Shown here: one piece after another, positions 1 through 8,706 of the stretch
How the letters are laid out: each line of letters starts with the position of its first letter
Position numbering within the stretch: the first letter of the stretch is position 1
Assembly (NCBI RefSeq): GCF_030717955.1
Contig: NZ_JAUZVY010000005.1
Location: 248,001 to 312,000, forward strand
Reading direction: 5' to 3'
Length of the DNA stretch: 64,000 nucleotides
Source of the DNA: Alkalimonas delamerensis
GTDB taxonomy: Bacteria > Pseudomonadota > Gammaproteobacteria > Enterobacterales > Alteromonadaceae
Program-made: the position numbers and the translations under genes
The notes under the pieces: model-generated
Databases searched by the model: none
Seen by the model: the letters and a program-made list of their open reading frames with translations, nothing else
What the model was told of the DNA's origin: nothing

Positions 1-2193
1 CTGGTGGCCAATATCTGGAACAACCCGCTGGAACAGGAAAATGGCCAGGACGATAGCGGCAATGGCTACATTGATGATGTGCGCGGTATTGATACCGCCA
101 ACAATACTTCGGACCCGATGGACTTTGACGGCCATGGTACCCTGGTCGCCGGTATTATTGCCGCCGCCGGTAACAACGGTCAGGGCGTTGCCGGCGTCAA
201 TTGGCAGTTGCAAATTTTGCCCTGCAAATTTTTGGATGAACTGGGGGAAGGGTTTACCAGCGACGCCATCGAGTGCCTGGATTACATTCTGGATTTAAAA
301 GTCAATCATGGCATCCCTATTGTCGCGACCAACAACTCCTGGGGCTCGCCAACCTTTTCACAGGCGCTTTACCAGGCGGTGCAAAAGCACCATGAGGCCG
401 GTATTTTATTTGTCGCCAGTGCCGGCAACAGCGGCAGCAACCTCCCTTTTTATCCGGCTGCTTTTGATTTGCCCAATGTGATCAGTGTGGCTGCCCATGA
501 TGATGAGGGGCAACTGGCCAGCTTCAGCAACTTTGGGCGGGGCCATGTTAGCTTGTCTGCCCCCGGCGTCGGTATCCTCAGCACCTACATTCAGGAAGAT
601 GCCGCCAGTGAGGAGGCGGCCTATGCGTTTTCATCCGGTACCTCGATGGCGGCTCCGGTTGTCTCAGGTCTGGCAGCACTGCTTAAAGCGGCCCGGCCAG
701 AGCTGGATGCCCAGGGACTGAAGCACCATTTGCTGGTCGGTGGCGCCAGTGCCATCGACGACAAAGTTGAGCGGTATACCATGACCGGCCGAATGGCGCT
801 GGCATCCGATGGCCAGCAGGGAGCCTTTGAGTGCCGTTCGCAGCAACTGCTGCGACGGCTAGCCCCCTCCAACGACATTGTCTACCTGACCGCGGACAGC
901 TGGCTCGATATTAGGGTATTGGCCATCAATTGCCTTGGGCCGGAGCCGCTGGCTGCAATTGAAATTGCAGAGCGCGAAGACGCAATTGTGCTCAATGATG
1001 CGGGTTTGGCTGAGGATGCCTTTGCTGGTGATGGCATTCACAGTGGTCGTTGGCACTTTGATGGCAGCCCTGCTACCTTGCTGTTTCCCGATGGCGCGGT
1101 TCAGGTGGAGGTTCAGCAAGTGGATTTCTGCTCTGAACAAGCCGTGACCGGGATCCCTCGTCGCAGCTGCGACGCTCTGGTGGCCTTGTTTTATCAGACC
1201 GAAGGTCCCGGCTGGTTTGACCGCAGCGGTTGGTTGCAGCACGCCAATGTTTGCGACTGGCAAGGCCTGACCTGCCGTCAGGGCGAACTGGTGGCCCTGG
1301 AGCTTCCCAGCAACAATCTGACCGGCGACTTGGTGTTGGACTATGCTGCTTTCCCAGCACTTGAAAGGCTGGACTTCACCGGCAACAGCCTGACCGGAGC
1401 ACTGCACAGCAGCATTGAAGCCGCCAGTCGATTGCAGCAGCTGGAGCTAGCTGGCAATGGCTTGACCGGTCCCATTCCGGCCAGTCTTGGCCAGCTGAGC
1501 GATTTGCAACAGCTGGTGCTGGCAGACAACAGCTTTGGCGGTAGCTTGCCTTCGGCGCTTAGCCAATTGAGCCAGTTGCGCTGGCTGGATCTGTCGCAGA
1601 CCAATGTGCAGGGCACTTTACCCAGCAGTCTGACTCAATTGACGCAATTAGTCAGTTTCAATTACAGCGACACCCGTTTATGCGAGCCGCGTAACAGCGC
1701 TTATTACCAGTGGCTGCAGGCCATCGACTTTTTAGCGGTGAATCAGGATTGCCCGAATCAGGCACCGGTTGTCAGTGCCGGAGCCAATCGCAGTGTGGCT
1801 TCAGCCAGCCAGGTGCAGTTGCAGGGGACAGCCAGCGACGCCGATGGTGAAATGCTGCAGTACCAATGGGAGCAAATTGGAGGGCCTGCGGTGCAGTTAA
1901 ACAGCGCTACCAGCTTACAAACCAGCTTTACCAGTCCGACGCTCATGCAAAGCCGGACCTTAACCTTCCGACTGACTGCCAGTGATTTGCGTACCAGCAG
2001 CAGCGATACCGTCACCATTACCGTGCAGCCTCAGCCTCAGGTAGCACCGAGTCCGAGCTCATCCGGTGGCGCCCTGGTCTGGTTATTGCCACTTTGCTTG
2101 CTGCTGTTGATTGGCCGCTGGTGGCGCGATGGGGTATACTTCGCCGCCATCCACTATCAGGCTCCCTCTCAGGGTAAGGAACTGCAGTTATGA
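1..2193 (+). CDS. Secreted subtilisin-like serine protease with plant-type LRRs and GlyGly-CTERM-like tail (5' partial)
   Basis: The frame is open from the first base, so the signal peptide, propeptide and catalytic Asp lie upstream of the window. Numbering from the GTG at position 4: catalytic His44 in DGHGTLVAG, oxyanion Asn142 in SAGNSG, and catalytic Ser214 in SSGTSMAAP identify peptidase family S8. Residues 389-560 form a Cys-capped block of plant-type leucine-rich repeats (LTGPIPASLGQL type). Residues 586-675 resemble a PKD/Ig-like domain. Residues 688-708 (Ser-Gly-Gly, hydrophobic stretch, Arg/Trp cluster) look like a GlyGly-CTERM surface-sorting tail. A further 21 residues follow, which is unusual for that tail. 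The stop overlaps the start of maeA (ATGA), and the coding end covers the likely maeA promoter. Probably exported and cell-surface processed; the substrate is unknown. Confidence 0.88.
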   Translation: MVANIWNNPLEQENGQDDSGNGYIDDVRGIDTANNTSDPMDFDGHGTLVAGIIAAAGNNGQGVAGVNWQLQILPCKFLDELGEGFTSDAIECLDYILDLKVNHGIPIVATNNSWGSPTFSQALYQAVQKHHEAGILFVASAGNSGSNLPFYPAAFDLPNVISVAAHDDEGQLASFSNFGRGHVSLSAPGVGILSTYIQEDAASEEAAYAFSSGTSMAAPVVSGLAALLKAARPELDAQGLKHHLLVGGASAIDDKVERYTMTGRMALASDGQQGAFECRSQQLLRRLAPSNDIVYLTADSWLDIRVLAINCLGPEPLAAIEIAEREDAIVLNDAGLAEDAFAGDGIHSGRWHFDGSPATLLFPDGAVQVEVQQVDFCSEQAVTGIPRRSCDALVALFYQTEGPGWFDRSGWLQHANVCDWQGLTCRQGELVALELPSNNLTGDLVLDYAAFPALERLDFTGNSLTGALHSSIEAASRLQQLELAGNGLTGPIPASLGQLSDLQQLVLADNSFGGSLPSALSQLSQLRWLDLSQTNVQGTLPSSLTQLTQLVSFNYSDTRLCEPRNSAYYQWLQAIDFLAVNQDCPNQAPVVSAGANRSVASASQVQLQGTASDADGEMLQYQWEQIGGPAVQLNSATSLQTSFTSPTLMQSRTLTFRLTASDLRTSSSDTVTITVQPQPQVAPSPSSSGGALVWLLPLCLLLLIGRWWRDGVYFAAIHYQAPSQGKELQL
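2111..2140 (+). promoter_or_regulatory. Candidate sigma-70 promoter of maeA inside the protease 3' end
   Basis: TTGGCC at 2111-2116 and TATACT at 2135-2140 are separated by 18 bp and sit about 50 bp before the maeA ATG. The sequence lies within the last codons of the upstream protease gene. This is pattern recognition only. Confidence 0.45.
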
Positions 2194-3881
2194 CGACCCG
2201 AACCAAAGGTCCGCTCTATATTCCCTATGCCGGCCCGGCTCTGCTGGAAACGCCGCTGCTCAATAAAGGCAGTGCCTTCAGTAAAGAAGAGCGTGAGGCC
2301 TTTAACCTGACCGGTTTGCTGCCGCCTCGCTACGAAAGCATTGAAGAGCAAGTCAAACGTGCTTACATGCAATACGCCAGTTTCGAAAACACCATCAACA
2401 AGCACATTTACCTGCGGGCGATTCAGGATAAAAATGAAACCCTGTTCTTCCGTTTGGTGCAGGAGCATTTGCCGGAAATGTTGCCGATTATCTACACCCC
2501 CACGGTCGGTGATGCCTGTGAAAAATTTTCCGATATTTACCGCAGCAAGCGCGGCTTGTTCGTCTCGTACGAAGAGCGTGATCAGCTGGATGCCATCTTA
2601 CGCAATGCCACCAAACCCAAGGTGAAAGTCATTGTCGTCACCGATGGGGAGCGGGTGCTTGGCCTGGGCGATCAGGGCATTGGTGGCATGGGCATTTCCA
2701 TCGGTAAGTTGTCGCTGTACACCGCTTGTGGTGGCATCAGCCCGGCTTATACCTTGCCCGTGGTGCTGGATGTTGGCACCAACAATGAAAAGTTACTGCA
2801 GGACCCGATGTACATGGGGGCCCGCCACAAGCGCATCGGCCAGGCCGAGTACGACGCCTTTGTCGAACAGTTTATGCAGGCGGTGTACAAACGCTGGCCC
2901 GATGTGATGGTGCAGTTTGAAGATTTCGCCCAGCCGAACGCCATGCCCATTTTGCAGCGTTACCGCGAGCGCTACTGCTGCTTTAACGACGATATTCAGG
3001 GCACAGCGGCTGTCACGGTTGGCTCCTTGTTGGCGGCTTGCCGGGCCAAAGGGCAGCAGCTTTGTGAGCAAAAAGTGGTCTTTGTTGGAGCGGGTTCAGC
3101 CGGCTGTGGTATCGCCGAGCAAGTCATTACCCAGATGATGGCAGAAGGTTTAAGTGACGAGGAAGCGCGCCGCCGCATTTACATGGTGGATCGTTTTGGT
3201 TTGCTGAGCGAAGGCATGACCGATTTGCGTGACTTTCAACAAAAACTGGTGCAATCCAAAGCCGCATTAAGCAGCTGGAATTACAGCGGCGACTTTGCCT
3301 CCTTACTGGATGTGATGCACTGCGCCGAGCCTACGGTGCTGATTGGCGTCTCTGGTCAACCCGGCCTATTCAGCGAACAGGTGGTGCGGGCCATGCACAA
3401 AGGCTGCAAAACGCCGGTCATTTTCCCGTTAAGCAATCCGTCGCGCCAAGTGGAGGCCACACCGGAGCAGGTGATAGCCTGGACCGAAGGCGATGTGATT
3501 ATTGCCACCGGCAGTCCCTTTCAACCGGTGCAGTATCAGGGCAACAGCTACCCCATTGCGCAGTGCAACAACAGCTATATTTTCCCGGGCATTGGGCTGG
3601 GGGTGATTGCGGTTAAGGCCAGGCGCATTAGCGATGAAATGCTGATGGCGGCCAGCGAAACTCTGGCTGCGGCCTCGCCACTTGCCAATACCGGCCAGGG
3701 CGAGTTGTTGCCATCGCTCACGGCGTTGTCGGAGCTGAGCAAGCGCATTGCCTTTGCCGTTGGCAAGGTAGCCCAACAGCAAGGGCTGGCACTTGAAATC
3801 AGCGACAATCAATTGCAGGATAATATCGAAGCCAACTTCTGGCGGCCAGAGTACCGCCAGTACAAGCGCATCAGCTTTTAA
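2190..3881 (+). CDS. maeA: NAD-dependent malic enzyme
   Basis: Oxidative decarboxylation of malate to pyruvate with NAD+, linking the TCA cycle to pyruvate and acetyl-CoA in the cytoplasm. The 563 residues match the length of E. coli MaeA (565). The malic-enzyme signature IYTPTVGDAC lies near residue 105, and the Rossmann motif VFVGAGSAGCGIAEQV follows a conserved DDIQGTAAV segment. The C-terminal WRPEY.QY end is typical of the family. The start codon overlaps the upstream stop, with AAGGAA as ribosome-binding site. A separate promoter in the upstream coding end suggests it is expressed independently of the protease. Confidence 0.95.
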   Translation: MTTRTKGPLYIPYAGPALLETPLLNKGSAFSKEEREAFNLTGLLPPRYESIEEQVKRAYMQYASFENTINKHIYLRAIQDKNETLFFRLVQEHLPEMLPIIYTPTVGDACEKFSDIYRSKRGLFVSYEERDQLDAILRNATKPKVKVIVVTDGERVLGLGDQGIGGMGISIGKLSLYTACGGISPAYTLPVVLDVGTNNEKLLQDPMYMGARHKRIGQAEYDAFVEQFMQAVYKRWPDVMVQFEDFAQPNAMPILQRYRERYCCFNDDIQGTAAVTVGSLLAACRAKGQQLCEQKVVFVGAGSAGCGIAEQVITQMMAEGLSDEEARRRIYMVDRFGLLSEGMTDLRDFQQKLVQSKAALSSWNYSGDFASLLDVMHCAEPTVLIGVSGQPGLFSEQVVRAMHKGCKTPVIFPLSNPSRQVEATPEQVIAWTEGDVIIATGSPFQPVQYQGNSYPIAQCNNSYIFPGIGLGVIAVKARRISDEMLMAASETLAAASPLANTGQGELLPSLTALSELSKRIAFAVGKVAQQQGLALEISDNQLQDNIEANFWRPEYRQYKRISF

Positions 3882-3909
3882 TCCGAGACTAAAACCGAAG
3901 GAGGTTCTG

Positions 3910-4398
3910 ATGAAAGCATTGTGGTATCCGATAACCCTGATTGGCTTACTGGGCCTGAGCCCGCTGCACAGCGCGGAGTTGCCAGCCAGCAACCAGTGGT
4001 TACTCGAAGCCGACTCGGATGAAGAACGTTTTGCCCGGATCGAAAAGATGTTCGCCGGTTTTTCCGGGGCCATGGCCGAAGTTGGGGCGCGTTATCAGCA
4101 TAGTTTTGATGCCATTGTCGATGGCAACTACGCTTTGGCGTCTTACCACTGGGACAAACTGGGAGCGGCCATGGAACTGGGCTATTTCCGTCGTCCGGGC
4201 CGGGCGGCCAATTCACAGGCGATGTTTTTGCAAACGGCCTGGCCGGAGCTGACCAAGGCTTTGGCTGCAGGCGATGCCAAAGCCATAGAACGCAGCTTTT
4301 TGCAGGCGCGCGGTGCCTGCATGGCATGTCATGCCGCCGAGCAAGTGCCCTTTATGAATGACCAGCCGCTGTTTCGCGCGACGGCAGAGTTTCCCTAA
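3910..4398 (+). CDS. Small periplasmic c-type cytochrome
   Basis: A 162-residue protein with a Sec signal peptide (about residues 1-21, ending ..LHSA) and one haem-binding CxxCH motif, Cys137-Met-Ala-Cys140-His141, close to the C-terminus. A haem site near the C-terminus with a largely helical upstream part resembles class II (cytochrome c'/c556-like) proteins; assignment to that class is inference. The ATG at 3910 is chosen because AAGGAGG precedes it by seven bases, although the frame is open further upstream. It ends three bases before the serine hydrolase gene, so the two are probably co-transcribed. Confidence 0.8.
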   Translation: MKALWYPITLIGLLGLSPLHSAELPASNQWLLEADSDEERFARIEKMFAGFSGAMAEVGARYQHSFDAIVDGNYALASYHWDKLGAAMELGYFRRPGRAANSQAMFLQTAWPELTKALAAGDAKAIERSFLQARGACMACHAAEQVPFMNDQPLFRATAEFP

Positions 4399-4401
4399 AC
4401 C

Positions 4402-5580
4402 ATGGTTCACAGGCTAAGACTCCTGATCGCAAGCCTGGGCTTGGCACTGCTGAGCCCGATGCTGTTGGCCGCTCCTGTAACTGACGTGGCGGACTATTTT
4501 GATCGCCATTTTGAGCAGCAGCTGGCGGAGCATCAGATCCCGGGTGGGGTGTACGCCATTGTCGAAGGCAATCAGATCGTCAGAATTCGCGGCGTGGGAG
4601 TGCGTGCCCGTGGCTCCAGCGATCCGGTCGACCCTTTTACTCTGTTTCGTATCGCTTCGGTTTCCAAAACCTTTGCCGCTGGTTTGGCGGCTGTGCTGGC
4701 GGAGCAAGGCTACTTCAACTGGGATGATCCGGTGATCCATTATGTGCCGGACTTTTCGTTTCGCTCGGCCCGTTACAGCAAAGCCTTGCAGGTCGAGCAT
4801 TTGTTGGCTCAAACCACTGGTGTCATGCCCAATGCCTACGACAACATGATTGAAGCCAATGTGCTGCCTGAGCGTATTTTGCCGCACTTTCGTCAGCTCG
4901 ATCCAATGTGTACCCCAGGCCAGTGTTATGGCTATCAAAATGTGCTGTTTAGTTTGATTGAACCCATAGTGCAGCAAACCACGCAAAAAGATTACGCCAC
5001 CCTGATGCAGGAGCTTATTTTTGATCCCTTGCAGATGCCAACCGCTTCGGTTGGTATGGAGCCTTTTATGGCCACCGAAAACAAAGCCATGCCGCATGTA
5101 AGGGCGCGAGGTGGCTGGTATCAGAGCACGGTACTTCCCACCTATTATCGGTTTGCGCCGGCGGCCGGTATCAATGCCAGTGCAATGGATTTAAGCCATT
5201 GGGTGATGGCTCAGCTGGGCCATTATCCGGATGTGATGCCAGAGCACGTGTTGGCCACCATCACCGACAAGCGGGTACGGACTGTGCGGGATCTAAGGCG
5301 TGGCCACTGGCGGCAGTTTATCCGTGATGCGCATTATGCGCTGGGCTGGCGGGTGTATCAGTTTGGTGACGAAGAGCTGGTTTACCACGGTGGCTGGGTG
5401 CGGGGGTTTCGGGCCGATGTGGCCTATTCGCGTGATCGTCAGGTGGGGCTGGTAATTTTGCTGAACGCCGAGAGCAACATTGTCAGCGAGCTCAGCACCT
5501 TCTTTTGGTCAAGAGTCTTTGATGCCATCCAGTTGGCAGAAACCGAGCAGCTGAGTGAGCTGCTCACCTCTGAAGATTAA
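4402..5580 (+). CDS. Serine hydrolase, class C beta-lactamase / penicillin-binding-protein fold
   Basis: A 392-residue protein with a signal peptide (to about residue 24). All three active-site elements of the beta-lactamase/transpeptidase family are visible: SxxK at Ser86-Val-Ser-Lys89, YxN at Tyr178-Gln-Asn180, and HGG at 329-331 in the KTG position. HGG rather than KTG is more usual in esterases and D-aminopeptidase-like relatives than in true class C beta-lactamases, so a role in resistance is not supported. The substrate is unknown. It lies directly after the cytochrome c gene and overlaps the convergent DUF3429 gene by four bases (shared TTAA stops). Confidence 0.85.
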   Translation: MVHRLRLLIASLGLALLSPMLLAAPVTDVADYFDRHFEQQLAEHQIPGGVYAIVEGNQIVRIRGVGVRARGSSDPVDPFTLFRIASVSKTFAAGLAAVLAEQGYFNWDDPVIHYVPDFSFRSARYSKALQVEHLLAQTTGVMPNAYDNMIEANVLPERILPHFRQLDPMCTPGQCYGYQNVLFSLIEPIVQQTTQKDYATLMQELIFDPLQMPTASVGMEPFMATENKAMPHVRARGGWYQSTVLPTYYRFAPAAGINASAMDLSHWVMAQLGHYPDVMPEHVLATITDKRVRTVRDLRRGHWRQFIRDAHYALGWRVYQFGDEELVYHGGWVRGFRADVAYSRDRQVGLVILLNAESNIVSELSTFFWSRVFDAIQLAETEQLSELLTSED

Positions 5581-5993
5581 CCGCTAAAAATAGCGCCAAT
5601 AATCAGTGCCGGCAAGATGGCGGCGGTCAGGACGCCGCGCAGCTGCCGGTACCAGGCCGGCATCAAGCTAGGTGGTTTTTGGTATTCGCGCAACCAGACC
5701 CAGCCAAAGCCAGCAGCCAGCACAATCAGCGCCGGTTGGTAGGGCGAAATAAAGGCCAGCCAGCCCAGCAGCGCCGGTACCACACTGAAGACATAACTGC
5801 GACCGGCCTGGGTCTGATCCGGCTCTTGCATCGCCATGCCCCAATGCACGGCTCCCAGAAAGCTCAGAATCACAGCGCCATAGCCAATCAGCGAAACCAA
5901 CGCCAGCTGACTTTGCGGCCACATCAATACCGCAGCCAGGCTCAGGTAAAAAGGTAAGATTCCGGCAAAGCCTAAAAGACGGGGGGTGCTCAC
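5577..5993 (-). CDS. DUF3429 family membrane protein
   Basis: About 138 residues with four or five hydrophobic segments. The motif GAVILSFLGAVHWGMAM is characteristic of DUF3429 inner-membrane proteins, whose function is unknown. I chose the GTG at 5993 because AGGAG lies seven bases before it. The longer reading to 6068 would add a His-rich extension overlapping the end of rlmA and looks spurious. It lies 49 bases downstream of rlmA and may share its transcript. Confidence 0.8.
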   Translation of the reverse strand: MSTPRLLGFAGILPFYLSLAAVLMWPQSQLALVSLIGYGAVILSFLGAVHWGMAMQEPDQTQAGRSYVFSVVPALLGWLAFISPYQPALIVLAAGFGWVWLREYQKPPSLMPAWYRQLRGVLTAAILPALIIGAIFSG

Positions 5994-6042
5994 ATCTTGC
6001 TCCTGTTTCGTTGCATGGTACTGACTACGATGGTGATGACCA

Positions 6043-6885
6043 TTAGGATCCATACTGGTAGCTATCAATATAGAAATCGACCTGCAGTTGCGTCAAGCTC
6101 TGACAAAGTTGTTGCTTGCGCTCGTCATTCAGCTTCCAGCCCAAGGGAGTCATCTCCAGTAAGCTGAGCCAGCTTGGTGCGCCCAGCTGCTCCAGCATAA
6201 AAGAACAACGCTGACGATCTTGATGCTGCATGCCATTCAACTCGGGGATACGGTCGCTGTGCAGTCGGACGCTATCATAGATCGCTTGTTTAAATTGCAG
6301 CAAGTGGTTTGGGGCGGCGGTCACCAACAGCAGCTGGCCACCAGAGCGTAGGCAGCGTTTGACTTCATCCAGCTCAAAGGGCGCGCACAACACCAGCATG
6401 GCATCAAAGCGGGCATCCTGGTAGGGCAGAGCTTTGGCGCTGGCGACGCTAAAGGCAATCTCTGGGTAGCGTTTGGCGGCCAGTTGAATGGCGCTTTTGG
6501 AAATATCCATGCCAGCGATCGCTGTCTCGGGCAGCGCTTGCTTCAGGCAACCGCTGTAATAGCCCTCACCACAGCCGGAGTCCAGCAGCGAGCTGGGCTT
6601 TAAATGCTGCAGCTGTTCAACCAGACACTGCACCAGCGGTTGATAGGCGCCGGATTGCAAAAACTGCCGGCGCTGCTGCAACATGGCTTTGCTGTCGCCC
6701 GGTTGTTTCGAGTTTTTGTGCTGCACCGGCAACAGATTGAGGTAGCCTTCTTTGGCCACATCAAAGTGATGCCGGTTCACGCAACGATAGGAACTTTGTC
6801 TTGGCTCACTTGGTTCAGGGGTAAGCGGCTCTGTGCAAAGTGGGCAGCGGTACAAAGAGCTGGCGTCAGGCTGAGTGCAGGTCAT
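6043..6885 (-). CDS. rlmA: 23S rRNA (guanine(745)-N(1))-methyltransferase
   Basis: SAM-dependent methylation of G745 in 23S rRNA helix 35. The 280 residues (E. coli RlmA 269) start with the family zinc site, Cys14, Cys17, Cys35 and His39. The conserved linker VAKEGYLNLLPVQHK follows, then a Rossmann methyltransferase domain with the SAM motif LLDSGCGEGYY near residues 100-110. It is divergent from the DNA-mimic gene at 6986, leaving about 100 bp for both promoters. Confidence 0.93.
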   Translation of the reverse strand: MTCTQPDASSLYRCPLCTEPLTPEPSEPRQSSYRCVNRHHFDVAKEGYLNLLPVQHKNSKQPGDSKAMLQQRRQFLQSGAYQPLVQCLVEQLQHLKPSSLLDSGCGEGYYSGCLKQALPETAIAGMDISKSAIQLAAKRYPEIAFSVASAKALPYQDARFDAMLVLCAPFELDEVKRCLRSGGQLLLVTAAPNHLLQFKQAIYDSVRLHSDRIPELNGMQHQDRQRCSFMLEQLGAPSWLSLLEMTPLGWKLNDERKQQLCQSLTQLQVDFYIDSYQYGS

Positions 6886-6985
6886 CGGGTTTATCGAAGC
6901 AATAACAATGCGCCTATAGTATCAGGCTGTGTCTTGGTGGGAAACTTGCTATCATAGCGTTAGCGAAATTCTTTGGAACATCATC

Positions 6986-7312
6986 ATGTCAGATAACATA
7001 CAGTGGTCGCTGGATGAGCTGTGCGACCATGCCTTTGATATCTTTGAAGAGCTGGCCTCCGACAACCTGAGCGCGGCCGATTATACCGAGTACCAACAGC
7101 AGCATCTGAGCCGCGGTTTTGTCGATTTAAAAACACCCGACGACAGCTGGGAAGAGTTGTATCCGGTGGCACTTGCCGATGGCGATTACGTTGAAGCCTG
7201 GATTGGCTTAGCGGCCGAGAGCGGTGAAGCCGACAAGGTACTGGCCCGCTTGCTGCTGAATAAAGACAAAGACGAATCCGAGTGCTTTGCCCAGTGGCGC
7301 GGTCAGAGTTAA
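6986..7312 (+). CDS. HI1450/YciU family putative double-stranded-DNA mimic protein
   Basis: A 108-residue, strongly acidic protein. The pattern of an N-terminal AFDIFEELASDNLSAADY helix, a central DSWEE segment and the ending LLLNKDKDESECFAQWR matches the HI1450/YciU family. Those proteins are thought to mimic DNA charge and to bind HU-like proteins. The ATG at 6986 gives the family's usual length; the 19 extra upstream codons have no family counterpart. It is a single-gene unit. Confidence 0.85.
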   Translation: MSDNIQWSLDELCDHAFDIFEELASDNLSAADYTEYQQQHLSRGFVDLKTPDDSWEELYPVALADGDYVEAWIGLAAESGEADKVLARLLLNKDKDESECFAQWRGQS

Positions 7313-7397
7313 AGCCCAAAGATTTCTTAGACCAAGGTCTGCTGGCAAAAAGCGGCTCACTTTGTCAGGATGAACGCCTTGCTGCAAGGAGAACGTT

Positions 7398-7943
7398 ATG
7401 CTGATAAACCGCGATCAAAGTCTGGTGCTGCTGATTGATATTCAGCAGCGGCTGGCACCGGCCATTGCCGATGGCCGTGAGGTGGAAAATTCAGCGGCCT
7501 GGGTGCTGCAAGTTGCGCTGCAGCTTGAAGTGCCGATTGTGGCGACCGAGCAATACCCGGCCGGTTTAGGCCATACGGTGCCGGTCCTGGCGGAGCTGTT
7601 GCCCGATGATGCGGTGCTGGAAAAAATGCATTTCAGTGCCTACAAAGAAACGGCTGTCCGCCAACGGCTGGTTGAACTGGAGCGCCAACAGCTGATTCTG
7701 TTGGGGACCGAGGCCCATGTGTGTGTGCTGCAAACGGCTTTGGATTGCATTGCAGCCGGTTATCAGGTTTATCTGGTTGACGATGCGGTGGGCTCACGCG
7801 ATCCCATCCATAAACAACAAGCCCTTAACCGGCTGCAGCAAGCTGGTGCTGTGATCATTAATCGTGAAATGTTGGCTTTTGAGTGGTTGGAATGTGCCGG
7901 AACCGATACCTTCAAACGCATTCATCAGGGCTGGATCCGTTAG
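7398..7943 (+). CDS. Isochorismatase-family cysteine hydrolase
   Basis: A 181-residue cytoplasmic hydrolase of the isochorismatase-like fold. The catalytic triad is visible: Asp14 (LLIDIQQR), Lys76 (LEKMHFS) and Cys109 (GTEAHVCVLQTA). The arrangement and size match the YcaC-like branch, whose members act on small amides or are uncharacterised; the actual substrate cannot be read from the sequence. The ribosome-binding site CAAGGAG precedes the ATG. It stands alone between the DNA-mimic gene and the TonB-like operon. Confidence 0.85.
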   Translation: MLINRDQSLVLLIDIQQRLAPAIADGREVENSAAWVLQVALQLEVPIVATEQYPAGLGHTVPVLAELLPDDAVLEKMHFSAYKETAVRQRLVELERQQLILLGTEAHVCVLQTALDCIAAGYQVYLVDDAVGSRDPIHKQQALNRLQQAGAVIINREMLAFEWLECAGTDTFKRIHQGWIR

Positions 7944-7985
7944 AGCCTTGGATAAATAGTCTAAAAAAATTTAACCCTGCATAAG

Positions 7986-8024
7986 CTCCTGCATCGTCTA
8001 ACTACTACAAGCACGATACAGGAG
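7986..8024 (+). promoter_or_regulatory. RBS-sequestering hairpin in the leader of the TonB-like gene
   Basis: The 12-base arms 7986-7997 and 8013-8024 are complementary at 11 of 12 positions, with a 15-base loop. The 3' arm contains the AGGAG ribosome-binding site (8020-8024), six bases before the ATG at 8031. If folded in the mRNA it would hide the ribosome-binding site. The structure is read directly from sequence; the regulatory role is inferred. Confidence 0.55.
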
Positions 8025-8030
8025 TTGTTT

Positions 8031-8672
8031 ATGGAAAGCACACACCCAGCTGCATGGTCCACCTTGCCTCTGACGCGCCTGGTCAGTAGCGCTTTAACGG
8101 CTGCCACTGTTACCTTTGCTTTATTTGTGATGATGCACCAATTGGTGAAAGCGCCGACGGCTGCCCGGCCGGAGCCGACACCTGTGCCGCCAGTCAGGGT
8201 TTACCAAACACCGGATGACACACCAACCATTACACGTCCAAGATTAACGCCTCCACCCGAGCTGGTGCAGCCTGAAAGGATGTCGCTCAGCAGCGAGCCG
8301 GTTGATACGGGTTTGGACATGACGCCGGGAGTCCGGCTTCAGTTGGATGGGTTGCACAGCGAGCCAGTCGTTCAGTCCGGGTTAGGAATTCGCGATGCTG
8401 CGGCAACCCCCATGGTACGGGTTGAGCCACGTTACCCGGTTGAGGCGGCACGACAAGGGATCTCCGGTTGGGTGCAACTGCGTTTCTCGGTGGATGAAAG
8501 CGGCCAGGTGCAAGATGTCGAAGTAATAGCCGCTGAGCCTGCGACCATCTTTAATCGTGAAGCGATGCGCGCTCTGCGGCGCTGGCGCTATCAGCCTAAG
8601 CTGGTGGATGGCCGTGCTGTTCGCCAAACCAATCTCCAGGTCCAGCTCGATTTTACGCTGGATGCCAACTAA
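8031..8672 (+). CDS. TonB-family energy-transducer-like protein
   Basis: A 213-residue protein with a cytoplasmic N-terminus, one membrane anchor (about 17-37), a short Pro-rich periplasmic linker (about 44-85) and a C-terminal TonB domain (about 128-210). The domain carries VEPRYPVEAARQGISGWVQL and ends with RWRYQPK followed by a beta strand. TonB proteins couple ExbBD motion to outer-membrane receptors, but no exbB, exbD or receptor gene is nearby. It is followed 34 bases later by an ECF-type sigma factor gene and then a putative anti-sigma gene, so it more likely belongs to that regulatory unit. The ATG at 8031 is favoured over TTG 8025 by spacing from AGGAG. Confidence 0.8.
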   Translation: MESTHPAAWSTLPLTRLVSSALTAATVTFALFVMMHQLVKAPTAARPEPTPVPPVRVYQTPDDTPTITRPRLTPPPELVQPERMSLSSEPVDTGLDMTPGVRLQLDGLHSEPVVQSGLGIRDAAATPMVRVEPRYPVEAARQGISGWVQLRFSVDESGQVQDVEVIAAEPATIFNREAMRALRRWRYQPKLVDGRAVRQTNLQVQLDFTLDAN

Positions 8673-8706
8673 GCTGAAAATACAGACTGGTAAGAGGAGT
8701 GTGCCT

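Noticed and set aside
859..1407. 182-residue minus-strand frame within the protease gene
   Set aside because: Antisense shadow of a clearly coding plus-strand gene with family motifs; no start context.
3429..4073. 214-residue minus-strand frame across the maeA end and the cytochrome gene
   Set aside because: Spans two recognised genes antisense and lacks a start signal.
4402..5580. Calling the SxxK hydrolase a beta-lactamase resistance gene
   Set aside because: The third motif is HGG rather than KTG, and there is no ampR-like neighbour; an esterase or peptidase-like role is at least as likely.
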